Source: Methylacidiphilum caldifontis
Lineage (GTDB): Bacteria > Verrucomicrobiota > Verrucomicrobiia > Methylacidiphilales > CAMAQI01
DNA: 42,072 nucleotides
NCBI GenBank assembly: GCA_945877805.1
Contig: CAMCSM010000014.1
Coordinates: 1-42,072 of the forward strand
Reading direction: 5' to 3'
Every line of letters starts with the position of its first letter. Position 1 is the stretch's first letter. The translations under genes and the position numbers were made by a program. This document shows positions 33,514 to 42,072 of the stretch, piece after piece. A model generated the notes under the pieces. It had not been told where the DNA came from. It saw nothing but the letters and a program-made list of their open reading frames with translations, and made no database searches.

Positions 33514-34358
33514 GAACGTTCAATCGGCGAACGAACTCGATTTCCCCACTCCGTCCACGATCCATCATAATTTCGGACATTTTTAAAGCCGAGAAGATAG
33601 GTCAACACAAACCAAGTATGGCTGGAGCGCTCCCCAATCCGGCAATAGGCAATAATATCATCCTCTTTTTTAAGCCCAAGCTGGCCTTCATAAATTTTGA
33701 CCAACTCCTCAACGCTTTTAAAGGTCGCATCCTCATTAGTTGCCGTCTTCCAAGGCATACTCTTTGCCCCAGGGATATGACCTCCCCGCAAAACACCCTC
33801 TTGCGGATATTCTGGCATATGCGTCGTCTCTCCAGAAAATTCGCTCGGAGAACGAACATCGACCAACGGTTTGGCCGCTTTGCTATGAGCTAAAGTATCT
33901 TCGTAAAATGCACGGATCTCATCATCAAATCGTTTTGCAGGAATCGGATAAGCAGTTGCCGTAAGGGAAGGAACCTCACGAGTCGTCGCTCGTTTTTCAG
34001 CGACCCATTTTGCACGCCCCCCGTTCAAGAGCTTAACCTTTGTGTGACCGTAAAGACGAAAGGCCCAAAGCGCGTAAGTCGACCACCAGTTTGATTTATC
34101 GCCGTAAAAAACAACGGTTGTCTCCGGGGTAATCCCATTTCTGGAACACAACTGCGCAAAGAGCTCTGGAGAAACATAATCACGCACGAGTTGATCCTGA
34201 AGATCACGTCGCCAATCAATATGGACTGCCCCCGCAATATGACCTGTGTCGTAAAGCAACACATCTTCGTTGCTCTCAACAATTCGGACGGACAGGTCGT
34301 TCTGATGTTTTTCGACCCAATCACAATCGACTAAGACTTCGGCATTAAAATAGCTCAT
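33510..34358 (-). CDS. thiosulfate/3-mercaptopyruvate sulfurtransferase (two rhodanese domains)
   Basis: 282 residues. The N-terminal rhodanese domain (1-~125, with [20 protein letters not shown] and [10 protein letters not shown]) lacks the catalytic Cys. The C-terminal domain has the active loop CRIGERS starting at Cys239, typical of bacterial thiosulfate sulfurtransferases. The motif [13 protein letters not shown] begins the second domain. AAAGGATATCT lies before the ATG. It transfers sulfane sulfur to a thiophile. The overlapping SufE-type gene is a plausible acceptor. Confidence 0.88.
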   Translation of the reverse strand: MSYFNAEVLVDCDWVEKHQNDLSVRIVESNEDVLLYDTGHIAGAVHIDWRRDLQDQLVRDYVSPELFAQLCSRNGITPETTVVFYGDKSNWWSTYALWAFRLYGHTKVKLLNGGRAKWVAEKRATTREVPSLTATAYPIPAKRFDDEIRAFYEDTLAHSKAAKPLVDVRSPSEFSGETTHMPEYPQEGVLRGGHIPGAKSMPWKTATNEDATFKSVEELVKIYEGQLGLKKEDDIIAYCRIGERSSHTWFVLTYLLGFKNVRNYDGSWTEWGNRVRSPIERS

Positions 34359-34482
34359 AGATATCCTTTAAATCTCTTTTGGTTGAAGAGAAGCTAAATT
34401 AGAAGCAATTAAGGACATGCGTCAAATTGAAAGATATTTAAAAGTCTTAAGTCTCATTAGATGGAGTTCGTTTTCAGTGGAA

Positions 34483-34935
34483 TCAAGAAATCTCTGAGGA
34501 AGACTGGAGCGCAGGGAAATTAAGTTGTGGGGGCTGCTGAGGGGACCAAGGATTGAGATTAAATTCCGAGGTTTGGAGACGATTTCGGTACTCTTTTCCC
34601 ATGAGCAGGATATCAGCAAGGGTGAGTCCTTGATATCGGTTTTCGTATTGAGATAAATTATTTTCGGCGAGGAGGAACAAACGAAAGGCCGGCTCGAGGC
34701 GGTTTTTTTGAAGATGGACAAAGGCCCCTGCAAATTGAATCAATCCCTTATAAAAATTAGCCTCCGTTCTTCCTCGGTCTTCGAGCCAAAGCTCTTCAAG
34801 AACATCATGTGCTTCGTAGTAAGACTGCTCATTAAAGCATTCAAAATAGCCTAAGTAATGAGGATTCCAAGAAGAGGAAGGGGATCGATATTTCTCAATG
34901 CGGTCGGCGATACGAGGTGATTTTTTGCTCTTCAT
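34483..34935 (-). CDS. DUF309-family protein
   Basis: 150 residues. The core YYEAHDVLEELWLEDRGRTE, followed by FYKGLIQFAGAFVHLQKNR, is the signature of the DUF309 family, with a conserved H-x3-E-x2-W motif on a helical bundle. The biochemical function of the family is not established. A C-terminal Pro/Ser-rich tail of ~20 residues is not conserved. It is divergent from mobA with only 34 bp between start codons; that gap contains CTTAA-TTTT-TTAAG. Confidence 0.82.
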   Translation of the reverse strand: MKSKKSPRIADRIEKYRSPSSSWNPHYLGYFECFNEQSYYEAHDVLEELWLEDRGRTEANFYKGLIQFAGAFVHLQKNRLEPAFRLFLLAENNLSQYENRYQGLTLADILLMGKEYRNRLQTSEFNLNPWSPQQPPQLNFPALQSSSEIS

Positions 34936-34969
34936 TATTTAAATTTAAAGGATATCTTAATTTTTTAAG

Positions 34970-35563
34970 ATGAAAAACCCTTTCTCGGCTCTTTTACTTG
35001 CAGGGGGACGCTCCTCTCGAATGGGCTCAGATAAAGCATTTTTAAGTTATCAGGACAATCCGTTATGGCGGCATCAATTGAATAAATTTAAAATAATCGG
35101 GGCTGAGAAAATCTTTATTAGTCGGGGATTGGGGCAATCCGATTGGGAATGTGATGAAACCTTTGTTTGGGATCGATTTGAGCAAGCGGGACCGATGGGA
35201 GGAATTCTTGCAGGAATGGAGCTCACTCAAACCCAGTGGATGATGGTATTGGCGGTTGATCTTCCGATGATTTCCCTTTCTGCTTTACAAAAATTAGTCG
35301 CCGTAGCCTCGGAGGATTGTGGGGCGGTTTACTGGAATAAATCTTATTTTGAACCGTTAGTCGCCCTTTATCCAACGATTCTAAAAAAAGAAATTCAGAA
35401 CTCTTTAGAAAAGGGAGATAGATCGATCCAACGGCTTTTAAGAAAATGGGTTGAGGAAAAGAAAATGATTTCGATCGAGATCCCTTTGGAATGCATCGTT
35501 CAATATACCAATGTAAATAGCGTTGAAGAATTTGCGCAAATCACAAAAACAACCAAAAGTTGA
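34970..35563 (+). CDS. mobA: molybdenum cofactor guanylyltransferase
   Basis: 197 residues. GTP-binding N-terminus: ALLLAGGRSSRMGSDKAFL. Further family motifs: AGPMGGILAGM, AVDLPMIS (metal Asp) and FEPLVALYP. The enzyme attaches GMP to molybdopterin to make bis-MGD for DMSO-reductase-type enzymes. No other moa/moe or molybdoenzyme genes lie in the window. It runs convergently into mutM, with a 68-bp gap. Confidence 0.88.
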   Translation: MKNPFSALLLAGGRSSRMGSDKAFLSYQDNPLWRHQLNKFKIIGAEKIFISRGLGQSDWECDETFVWDRFEQAGPMGGILAGMELTQTQWMMVLAVDLPMISLSALQKLVAVASEDCGAVYWNKSYFEPLVALYPTILKKEIQNSLEKGDRSIQRLLRKWVEEKKMISIEIPLECIVQYTNVNSVEEFAQITKTTKS

Positions 35564-35631
35564 CCATTTTACAAATAATTTTAAGAGTGAGGGACTAAGG
35601 ATGAAAAATGAAATTAACCCAATCTGGATAT

Positions 35632-36477
35632 TCAGCTATCTGGCTGGCAAGAGAGACAAAAGTGAGTCGCACGTCCTCCGAGAACGATCCGAGAAATTAA
35701 AGCTCCACAACGAGAGCATGGCTCTCCTGTTTTTCCATAAACGAGATGCTTTTGGGCATAAGTTCCTGCCTCTCCTGAGGCATTTACATAATTACGAATC
35801 GAGGAGCCCCCTGAAGTAATCGAGCGCTCCAATAATGCAATGATCGCCTGCCAAAGTTTTTTCAACTCGCGGATCCGTGATGCTGAAATCTGGGGGTGAA
35901 TTTTTCTCAGAAAGAGGGCTTCGTCGGCATAAATATTTCCGACTCCAGCGATGATACTTTGATCGAGAAGTGCTGTTTTAATTGGTCTCTTACTTTTTCT
36001 TACTCCATCTTGAAAACAGAGAAAGGCCTCCTCTGGCCGGTGAAAGGGATCCGGGGCGATCTTTTTCTCGAGAAAATAACGATTTTCATCAGAGACTAAG
36101 GTCAACGTTCCAAATCTTCGGGGATCATAAAATAAAAGATCGCAATCGGTAAAAGAGAATCGAGATCGGATCTGTAATCCTTTCCCCTCTTTTCCAATCG
36201 CGTTGCGAACGGGATCAGGAATGTTTTTACTCTTAGAGTCGAGCATCTTTCCTGTCATTCTCAAGTGCTGAATGAGGGTGATGTTATTCTGAAAACGCAA
36301 AAGAATATATTTTCCCCGTCGCGCAACCTCGAGTAGCTGAAGTCCTTCGAGCGATTTTGGTTTTAAGGGACTTTCGAACCAAACACGAGAGTCAAAAATC
36401 TCTAATGAACGGAGTTTCCTGCCTGCTAAATAAGCGAGTCCTCGGACAACCGTTTCTACTTCAGGAAGTTCTGGCAT
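35632..36477 (-). CDS. mutM: formamidopyrimidine-DNA glycosylase
   Basis: 281 residues. It starts with MPELPEVETVVRGL, carrying the catalytic Pro2/Glu3 pair. It then has RRGKYILL (Lys), HLRMTGKM, DPRRFGTL, GVGNIYADEALF, and a C-terminal zinc finger (CSRCGALI, then CLSCQ). It excises 8-oxoguanine and FaPy lesions and nicks the strand. All key residues are present. It is separated from menG/ubiE by a 314-bp repeat-containing gap. Confidence 0.96.
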   Translation of the reverse strand: MPELPEVETVVRGLAYLAGRKLRSLEIFDSRVWFESPLKPKSLEGLQLLEVARRGKYILLRFQNNITLIQHLRMTGKMLDSKSKNIPDPVRNAIGKEGKGLQIRSRFSFTDCDLLFYDPRRFGTLTLVSDENRYFLEKKIAPDPFHRPEEAFLCFQDGVRKSKRPIKTALLDQSIIAGVGNIYADEALFLRKIHPQISASRIRELKKLWQAIIALLERSITSGGSSIRNYVNASGEAGTYAQKHLVYGKTGEPCSRCGALISRIVLGGRATHFCLSCQPDS

Positions 36478-36791
36478 CGTCTCTTTAAATTAGCCTGATC
36501 ATTTGAAGTTTTGTTTCAAAAATCATAAATGAGAGCACGGGGCGATGCAAGGGGTAAATTAGGCCCCAAATCCTTCCATAAAAAAATTTTGGTTCCCCCT
36601 TTCGAAAAAATTAAGAACACTCTTAGGAGCCGACTCCAAAAGGGTTTGGAGGAGACGATCTGATCCCGCAGCAGCGCATAGGCGTCAACTTAAGAGAAAT
36701 GGAAATACAACTGATTTTGTTGTTTTAATACTTTCCATTAAGTAAAATGGGGTGTCGATATTCAATCATTCCATTTCGGCTGCTGATTTAC
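36478..36791. other. 314-bp spacer with a 52-bp dispersed repeat
   Basis: No gene seen. The middle carries the repeat at 36625-36676, and the rest is AT-rich. ATTTTACTTAATGG-like sequences near 36735-36750 could form weak stems, but I see no convincing terminator for menG/ubiE. Confidence 0.6.
36625..36676 (+). repeat. 52-bp dispersed repeat (identical to 6232-6283)
   Basis: Exact match, with the stem CTCCAAA-AGGG-TTTGGAG at 36634-36651. The second stem found in the other copy is interrupted here by GCATAGG. The downstream flank (GCGTCAACTTAA) matches the relic at 7831-7843. Confidence 0.9.
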
Positions 36792-37508
36792 TTAAAATAT
36801 TTTTTTTATGGAAGGATCTAGGAGTCCTTTATGCGCCCTATGCAGTGCAACAATTCCGCCGGTTAAATCCCAATAAAAACTGTCTTCAAAACCGCTTTGT
36901 TTTAATTCTTGAACCAATTGCTTTTGGGTGGGAAATCGACGGATCGTCTCCGCTAAATAATCATAGTCTGAAACCTCCGCTCCCCAGATCTGTGCCATGA
37001 CCGGCAAAATCTCAACTAGATATTTCCAATAAATCTTTTTCCACCAAACGACAGGATGGGAAAACTCCATAAGATATAAAAAACCGCCCGGACGCAAGAC
37101 GCGAAGAATTTCCTTTAAGGCGATCGGACGATCGACCACATTCCGATATCCAAACGAGATCGTGACCGCATCAAAGGAATGATCTTGAAAGGGTAAATGC
37201 ATCGCATCGGCAGTGGAGAGTTCTCGAATCCCTTTCTGTTGGGCAACGGCTAACATCGGAAAACAGAAGTCCCCCCCTACCCCAATTCCCTGATAGGCTT
37301 TTCTTTTCCTCAACGTGATCAAGAGATCGCCACTTCCTGTCGCCAAATCGAGCAGATCTCGGGGGAACTGCTCTTTGACTCGTTGGGTCAGAAAACCTCT
37401 CCAATAGTAATCGACGCCCCCGCTCAGAAGATGATTTAAAAAATCATACCTTTTCGCAACTCTCGAAAAAAGAGTCTTCACTTGTTGAGCGGTTTTTGGA
37501 TGTTTCAA
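36792..37508 (-). CDS. ubiE: demethylmenaquinone/2-polyprenyl methyltransferase (MenG/UbiE)
   Basis: 238 residues. SAM-dependent C-methyltransferase of quinone synthesis: VAKRYDFLNHLLSGGVDYYW (family signature), LLDLATGSGDLL (SAM motif I), DAVTISFGYRNVVDRPIAL, and LRVLRPGGFLYLMEFS. The FGYRNV motif is diagnostic of UbiE/MenG. Menaquinone is likely for this type of organism, but the quinone cannot be told from the gene. It starts 20 bp after the PGM-PurC gene stop, on the same strand. Confidence 0.92.
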   Translation of the reverse strand: MKHPKTAQQVKTLFSRVAKRYDFLNHLLSGGVDYYWRGFLTQRVKEQFPRDLLDLATGSGDLLITLRKRKAYQGIGVGGDFCFPMLAVAQQKGIRELSTADAMHLPFQDHSFDAVTISFGYRNVVDRPIALKEILRVLRPGGFLYLMEFSHPVVWWKKIYWKYLVEILPVMAQIWGAEVSDYDYLAETIRRFPTQKQLVQELKQSGFEDSFYWDLTGGIVALHRAHKGLLDPSIKKIF

Positions 37509-37528
37509 AGGATGAATCCTTTTTCCCT

Positions 37529-40324
37529 TTAACTTTTTAACAAGTCAAAAGCCTCTTGATACTTGGCTTGAATTTTTTGAATGATCGCTTCGGGAAGCAC
37601 AGGACCTGGAGGTTGCTTATCCCAATCGACTGTTTCTAAATAATTACGAAGTATCTGTTTGTCAAAACTGGGCTGTGATTTTCCCGGTTGATAATGCTCT
37701 GCAGGCCAAAATCGGGAGCTATCGGGAGTCAATATTTCATCAATTAAAATAATTTTTCCCTCGAGCCAACCGAATTCAAATTTCGTATCAGCAATGATAA
37801 TCCCCCGTTTACTCGCAATCTCTTTTGCCGATCGATATAAAGTGAGGGTCAAATTTTGAAGGGTTTCATACAAAAGATCTCCGATCTGGTCCCTAGCTTG
37901 AGCTTCGGTTAAATTCTCATCATGACCGGTCTCTGCCTTTGTCGCAGGGGTAAACAAGATCCGAGGAAGTTCCGAGGACTCTAAAAGCCCTTTCGGAAGC
38001 GGAAAGCCACCACAAGTTCCCGACTCCTGATACTCCTTCCATCCCGATCCCGCTAAATAGCCACGGGCAACACACTCCACAGGAATGACCTCCGTTTTCT
38101 TCGCCCGAACCAATCTCCCCTTCCACTCAGGAATCTCAATCCCCGCAGGAAGATCATAGCTGATGACATGATTGGGAATCAGATGCGAAGTTCGGTCAAA
38201 CCATTGTCGTGCAATTTGGGTCAGGAGAACCCCTTTGTTCGGAATCAGATTCGGAAGAATCACATCAAAGGCCGAAATACGATCTGAAGCGACGATCCAC
38301 AACTCCTCTTGATACGTATACAAATCCCTTACTTTTCCACTTCGTAACGGCTGGATTCCCCACGATTTCAATTGCTCTAAATTCATCTCTACCGTTGTGG
38401 CAGAACTGCCGACTCGCTTTTTGATATCCTCTTGAACCTCATTCCACCATGAATCCAAGGAAAGCTTGCAGCTCTCCTTCACGGCATTGAGATCTCCTTT
38501 GACCGCTGCTTTTGCAAAAAAGTAGAATTTGATCTTCGGCTCTGTTCCTGATCCCCGTACCGCCATTCGACAGCCATCCTCCATGTGGAAAATGAGCATC
38601 ATCTCCTTGGGGATCACTTTCCCATCAAGATCTTTGTAGATCTCTTTTTCAAAATCTTGAATCTGAACCACTTTCTTCCCCTGATAGGACTGAGGAGGAT
38701 TCGTTCGATAAGACTCCAAAAGCCTCTTGATTTGTGCCGCCCCAACAGCCCCCTCAAAGGTGAGGGCCCCTAACTTCTCGGTATAAAAGCCGTACTCTTG
38801 ATAAATCTGATTGAGGCAATCCAATAAGGTCCTCCCTTGAATCTTTGCCTCTGCAGCTGCCTCGGCAAACATCAAGGCCGCGGCATTGGCATCCTTATCC
38901 CGGACATAATCTCCTCCGGAGTAGCCATAACTCTCCTCTCCCCCAAAAATAAAGAAGGAACTTTTCTCCAAAAGAATCCCTCGGCGCTCGGTTGCTGAAA
39001 GTGAATCCCTTCCCGCTAAACCGGCCTCTTGCTCGTAGTTCCGAAGTTTTTCGCCGATGTACTTAAATCCGGTCAAGGTCTCAATACACTTCAGTCCCTG
39101 CTTTTCTGCCATCGATTTCTGAAGATCGGTGGTCACAAAGGTCTTAATCAACACGCCATGAGATTTATTTTTCTCATTTAAGATCCCTTGTGCGAAAAAA
39201 CGTCGAATTCGATAATCGGCCATCAAGGTTCCGATAATATTTCCGGAGACGATCTCATACTCCCCTTGGTCATTACGAATCGCCACCCCCATCCGATCGC
39301 AATCAGGATCAGTTGCAATCACGATGTCCGCCTTTAATTCCTTTGCCTGAGCAATCGCGATTGCGAGTGCCTCGGCATTCTCAGGGTTTGGTGATTGAAC
39401 CGTGGGGAATCGACCATCCCCTTTTTCTTGCTCAGGAACAATATGAAGTTGGAAGCCAAACTTTTTGAGCAGTCGCGGAATGATCTGAATTCCTGTCCCA
39501 TGCAATGAGGTGAAAACGATCTTTAACGATGACTTCGCCTTCTGAATCGTCTCCGGCTCCAAAACAAGACTCTCGAGTGCCTGAAGGTAAGCTTGATCCG
39601 CCTCCTCTCCCAGTAAATGCAATCTCCCTTTCTCCAGAGAGCAAGTCGAGGAAGCCCCCTCTTTTAGACGGTTCACCTCGGCAATGATTCCACTCGCTTG
39701 CGGTTCGACAACTTGAGCCCCATCTTCGAAATAACATTTAAATCCATTATCATGCCACGGATTATGACTTGCGGAGATCACGACCCCCGCTTGCGCTTTC
39801 AACCAACGGACAGAGAAAGAAAGTTGCGGAGTCGACCGAGAATCGGAAAAAAGATAAGCCTCATGACCTTGGGATTGAACACATTCCGCTAAAAGCTCGG
39901 CGAAATGACGGGAGAAATGGCGTGTATCATGAGCGATTACTACTTTTGATTTTTGATTCGGAAAATTCTTCAAAAGATATTCGCCGAGTCCGAGTGCGGC
40001 AAAGCGAATATTGGCATCATTCATGACATTCGTCCCCACCCCCGCATGTTCAGGAGCCCCTAACGGAGTGGGAGTTCCCTTCTCCGCTTGCGTCACCGTC
40101 TTACAAATCGTTCGTCCTCGAATCCCTCCGGTCCCAAATTTAAGGTTCGTATAAAAACGATCGTTCAACTCCGTCCACTTCTCCCCCTCAACAAGCTCCT
40201 CAATACTCAATTTCGCCCAACTCTCCAATTCAGTCGATTGATAAAGATTAAGAATCGCCTCCCGAGAGGAGGCAAGGAGAAGACCGGATTGAACTGCAGA
40301 TTCGAGAGAGGAGGCAATAGTCAT
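37529..40324 (-). CDS. phosphoglucomutase/phosphomannomutase - SAICAR synthetase fusion
   Basis: One uninterrupted 931-residue frame. Residues ~1-640 are a complete PgcA-type alpha-D-phosphohexomutase: FGTGGIRG (63-70), catalytic Ser186 in SASHNP, metal loop D339-P-D-C-D343, sugar loop GGEESYG (461-467) and phosphate loop RGSGTEP (590-596). Residues 647-931 are a complete PurC: SGKVRDLY (662-669), SDRISAFDVILPN (680-692), VARGYLAGSGWKEY (752-765), DTKFEFG (846-852), DEILTPDSSRFW. The join is a ~10-residue linker (GSSATTVE) before Met647 (codon 38386-38384). GGTAGAG near that Met is too close to be a normal ribosome binding site. It would link sugar-phosphate interconversion to the eighth step of purine synthesis. 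PurC is not found separately in this window. Confidence 0.9.
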   Translation of the reverse strand: MTIASSLESAVQSGLLLASSREAILNLYQSTELESWAKLSIEELVEGEKWTELNDRFYTNLKFGTGGIRGRTICKTVTQAEKGTPTPLGAPEHAGVGTNVMNDANIRFAALGLGEYLLKNFPNQKSKVVIAHDTRHFSRHFAELLAECVQSQGHEAYLFSDSRSTPQLSFSVRWLKAQAGVVISASHNPWHDNGFKCYFEDGAQVVEPQASGIIAEVNRLKEGASSTCSLEKGRLHLLGEEADQAYLQALESLVLEPETIQKAKSSLKIVFTSLHGTGIQIIPRLLKKFGFQLHIVPEQEKGDGRFPTVQSPNPENAEALAIAIAQAKELKADIVIATDPDCDRMGVAIRNDQGEYEIVSGNIIGTLMADYRIRRFFAQGILNEKNKSHGVLIKTFVTTDLQKSMAEKQGLKCIETLTGFKYIGEKLRNYEQEAGLAGRDSLSATERRGILLEKSSFFIFGGEESYGYSGGDYVRDKDANAAALMFAEAAAEAKIQGRTLLDCLNQIYQEYGFYTEKLGALTFEGAVGAAQIKRLLESYRTNPPQSYQGKKVVQIQDFEKEIYKDLDGKVIPKEMMLIFHMEDGCRMAVRGSGTEPKIKFYFFAKAAVKGDLNAVKESCKLSLDSWWNEVQEDIKKRVGSSATTVEMNLEQLKSWGIQPLRSGKVRDLYTYQEELWIVASDRISAFDVILPNLIPNKGVLLTQIARQWFDRTSHLIPNHVISYDLPAGIEIPEWKGRLVRAKKTEVIPVECVARGYLAGSGWKEYQESGTCGGFPLPKGLLESSELPRILFTPATKAETGHDENLTEAQARDQIGDLLYETLQNLTLTLYRSAKEIASKRGIIIADTKFEFGWLEGKIILIDEILTPDSSRFWPAEHYQPGKSQPSFDKQILRNYLETVDWDKQPPGPVLPEAIIQKIQAKYQEAFDLLKS

Positions 40325-40384
40325 ACAGGAAAAGCCTCTTCAAAAATGCGTCCCTTGACAACTTAAAAAATCCAAAGCGATTTT

Positions 40385-42072
40385 TTAAGGAATCTGCTGT
40401 TTTGACCAAGTGCCATTCAGGGCTCTTTGCCAAATTTCCTCACCTTCAATCACGGTCATCGAGATCCAATCGTTCACAAATAACTGGCGGACGCCGCTTT
40501 GCCGTTCCAGTATCTGATCGACACTTTCCCGTTTTGCTTGAACCACCACACTCAATCGCAAAGGCTCGTGAATCCATTTCTTTCCATCATGCAGTGACTG
40601 AAGAGGAAGTCCCGATTGGAGGTCCCCTCCATTCCCTTGCCAAATTCCAATTGTTCCGACGACATTATGAATCGCTTTATTGCCACTGCCATACCGTTCG
40701 GGATTAACGGTGGAGGCAAAATATTGGAGATTGATCCAACTGGCAACGACGACGGGGGCGATAAGAATTAACTCCAAGACCTTCAAATCAGGGTCCAGAG
40801 AGCTCTCGTAATCATGAAGAAAAGTTCGGCCATCGAGATGAAGCCCCTTTGTTCGGTGACGAGGGGCGGCAATGAAGGCGGCATTATTCGCCAGTCCCCA
40901 TTCCGGTCGTAATTGTGACCAGTCAGAGGTTCGATTCCGTACGAAATCATCCGTTGTTGCAAACTCCTCTTTTTGAATCCCTAATGTCAACGATCGCTCC
41001 TGACGAGTTCTTCGACCGGATTCCTCAAGCGCTTTTTTCAATCGCTGCAAGTCCGCTTGATGGGATTCGGGGACTGAATCGATATCATACAATTGAACAT
41101 CATCTGAGGTCGTCTGATGTAGTCCTGCGACAAACAAGGTTTGATCTGAGAGGTGAATCCCTTGCTTCAGAAGTTCATTGCGTACCAGTGTGTTATTCAG
41201 GATTTTTACTGCAACGAGAGCGTTGCTTTTTCCCGCGTGCCCTCCGCAGGCGCCACAATCTAAGCCAGAGGCATAAGGATTATTTTCAGTTTTACTTCCA
41301 TGTCCGCAAATGAACACCAATCGACTGAAGTTTTGAACCAACCCTAGATTCCGGAGGGCTCCCAGGGCTAATTCCACCTGCTTATCGAAAGGAATTCCAG
41401 TTCCACGAACTGATTCAAAGTCGATCATCAGCTTCGATTCATTACACTTACAGGAGGTGGGTTTCCCTCGGCTTGCGAATAAGGTTTTTTGCGTCAGGTC
41501 AAACCCCTTTGTCCAACCAACGCTTTCCACAAACGGAAAACAGGCCCCAGCTGCTGTCTTAAATCCGTTCCATGCGTAATTGATCCGTTTTTTCAGATCG
41601 TAGGAGGCGAGCTTTTTTTCCTCGTTGTCAACATAGTCCTCTCTAATTTGAAAGGCCGGTTTTAAAAGAACAGGACATTGCGAAATCGAGCTCTCTTCGC
41701 CAAAGGGAATTCGAGCGATGGTCATGCCAAAAAAGCCGGCAAATCCAAAGGTCTGAATTTCAGAGTCGACAGCCTCTAAATGCCTCCGAAATCGCTCCGA
41801 TCTCACATCGATACAAAAAACCGCCTGAACCGATGGTTTTTTTTCAGAACTTAAATTGACCTTCAATGAAGTTATCTCTTTCAGGAGTCTCTTGCGATAG
41901 GAGGACTCCAGCGCTCGATGCGAAATATAGCGAGCCCACCATACGTGATCAAGTTCACAGAGAGTGATCCCCTGAAGATAAGAGCGATAGTTCTCCTGTT
42001 CCTGGGACGAAAGGGAATCCCATAGAAACCGCTCGTAAACGAGTCGAATGGCTAAAAGATCTCGCAACGGAT
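40385..42072 (-). CDS. dabA: inorganic carbon transporter subunit DabA (DUF2309), C-terminal part
   Basis: At least 560 residues; the N-terminus lies beyond the right edge. This is the beta-carbonic-anhydrase-like subunit of DAB CO2/bicarbonate accumulation systems. The four expected zinc ligands are visible: Cys and Asp in AVFCIDVRSE (85 and 87 of the visible part), His256 in ICGHGS and Cys271 in GLDCGACGGH. As far as I recall, the distance of 15 residues between the last two matches characterised DabA. Other motifs: FGFAGFFGM and GGDLQSGLPLQSLHDG. The partner DabB, an NuoL-like membrane protein, would be expected upstream, outside the window. The PGM-PurC gene follows after 60 bp. Confidence 0.92.
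   Translation of the reverse strand, partial: PLRDLLAIRLVYERFLWDSLSSQEQENYRSYLQGITLCELDHVWWARYISHRALESSYRKRLLKEITSLKVNLSSEKKPSVQAVFCIDVRSERFRRHLEAVDSEIQTFGFAGFFGMTIARIPFGEESSISQCPVLLKPAFQIREDYVDNEEKKLASYDLKKRINYAWNGFKTAAGACFPFVESVGWTKGFDLTQKTLFASRGKPTSCKCNESKLMIDFESVRGTGIPFDKQVELALGALRNLGLVQNFSRLVFICGHGSKTENNPYASGLDCGACGGHAGKSNALVAVKILNNTLVRNELLKQGIHLSDQTLFVAGLHQTTSDDVQLYDIDSVPESHQADLQRLKKALEESGRRTRQERSLTLGIQKEEFATTDDFVRNRTSDWSQLRPEWGLANNAAFIAAPRHRTKGLHLDGRTFLHDYESSLDPDLKVLELILIAPVVVASWINLQYFASTVNPERYGSGNKAIHNVVGTIGIWQGNGGDLQSGLPLQSLHDGKKWIHEPLRLSVVVQAKRESVDQILERQSGVRQLFVNDWISMTVIEGEEIWQRALNGTWSKQQIP

Noticed and set aside
38384-38400. Internal start giving a separate purC gene
   Set aside because: The upstream frame has no stop, and the purine-rich stretch is too close to the ATG to be a normal ribosome binding site; kept as a possibility within the fusion finding.

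Overview
The window looks like chromosomal DNA of a Gram-negative, flagellated bacterium, most likely from the Verrucomicrobiota or a neighbouring PVC lineage. This is inference. The supporting features are KDO activation for LPS (kdsB), a small PEP-CTERM protein with an autotransporter-associated beta-strand repeat, the divergent form of RNA polymerase omega, a phytoene/squalene synthase and MenG/UbiE. Several genes lack a clear Shine-Dalgarno sequence. The left edge cuts an IS3-family element and the right edge cuts dabA.

Layout. 1-996: an IS3-type element (orfA and the 5' part of orfB, minus strand) inserted into the tail of what looks like a REP-associated transposase, followed by an 80-bp tandem duplication carrying a GAAA-loop hairpin. 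1259-7798 (plus): PAS-PP2C phosphatase, 2Fe-2S thioredoxin-like ferredoxin, kdsB-pyrG-def, a 0.8-kb graveyard of hairpin repeats with an ATPase remnant, and a PHP-type histidinol phosphatase. 7969-15953 (minus): a PEP-CTERM protein gene, then the flagellar run flgB-flgC-fliE-fliF-fliG-fliH-fliI-fliJ-motE-like. This run builds the rod, MS ring, C ring and export ATPase, and a sigma-54-like site lies just upstream of flgB. 16163-20601: a PRC-barrel protein whose 3' end is replaced by repeat DNA, a small membrane protein flanked by repeats, a frameshifted short-chain dehydrogenase, smpB, rpoZ and a phytoene/squalene synthase. 20694-25438 (minus): a surface-polysaccharide operon (WecA-type initiator, O-antigen polymerase/ligase with a periplasmic tail, GT4 glycosyltransferase). 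25524-28502 (plus): two pseudopilins, a sugar C-methyltransferase-like protein and VapBC. 28499-32385 (minus): a lysine 2,3-aminomutase-like radical SAM enzyme, a hairpin-rich spacer and recQ. 32487-33052: MazEF. 33055-42072: SufE with a two-domain rhodanese, DUF309, mobA, mutM, menG/ubiE, a continuous phosphoglucomutase-PurC fusion, and DabA, the carbonic-anhydrase-like half of a DAB inorganic-carbon pump.

The two things I would check first are the 931-residue phosphohexomutase-SAICAR synthetase fusion (37529-40324), and the modular family of hairpin repeats. Several different repeat modules recur in different combinations and orientations in at least five intergenic places, including directly after the stop codons of def and recQ, and in one case they supply the last codons of a gene. 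I found no tRNA, rRNA, CRISPR array or convincing riboswitch.
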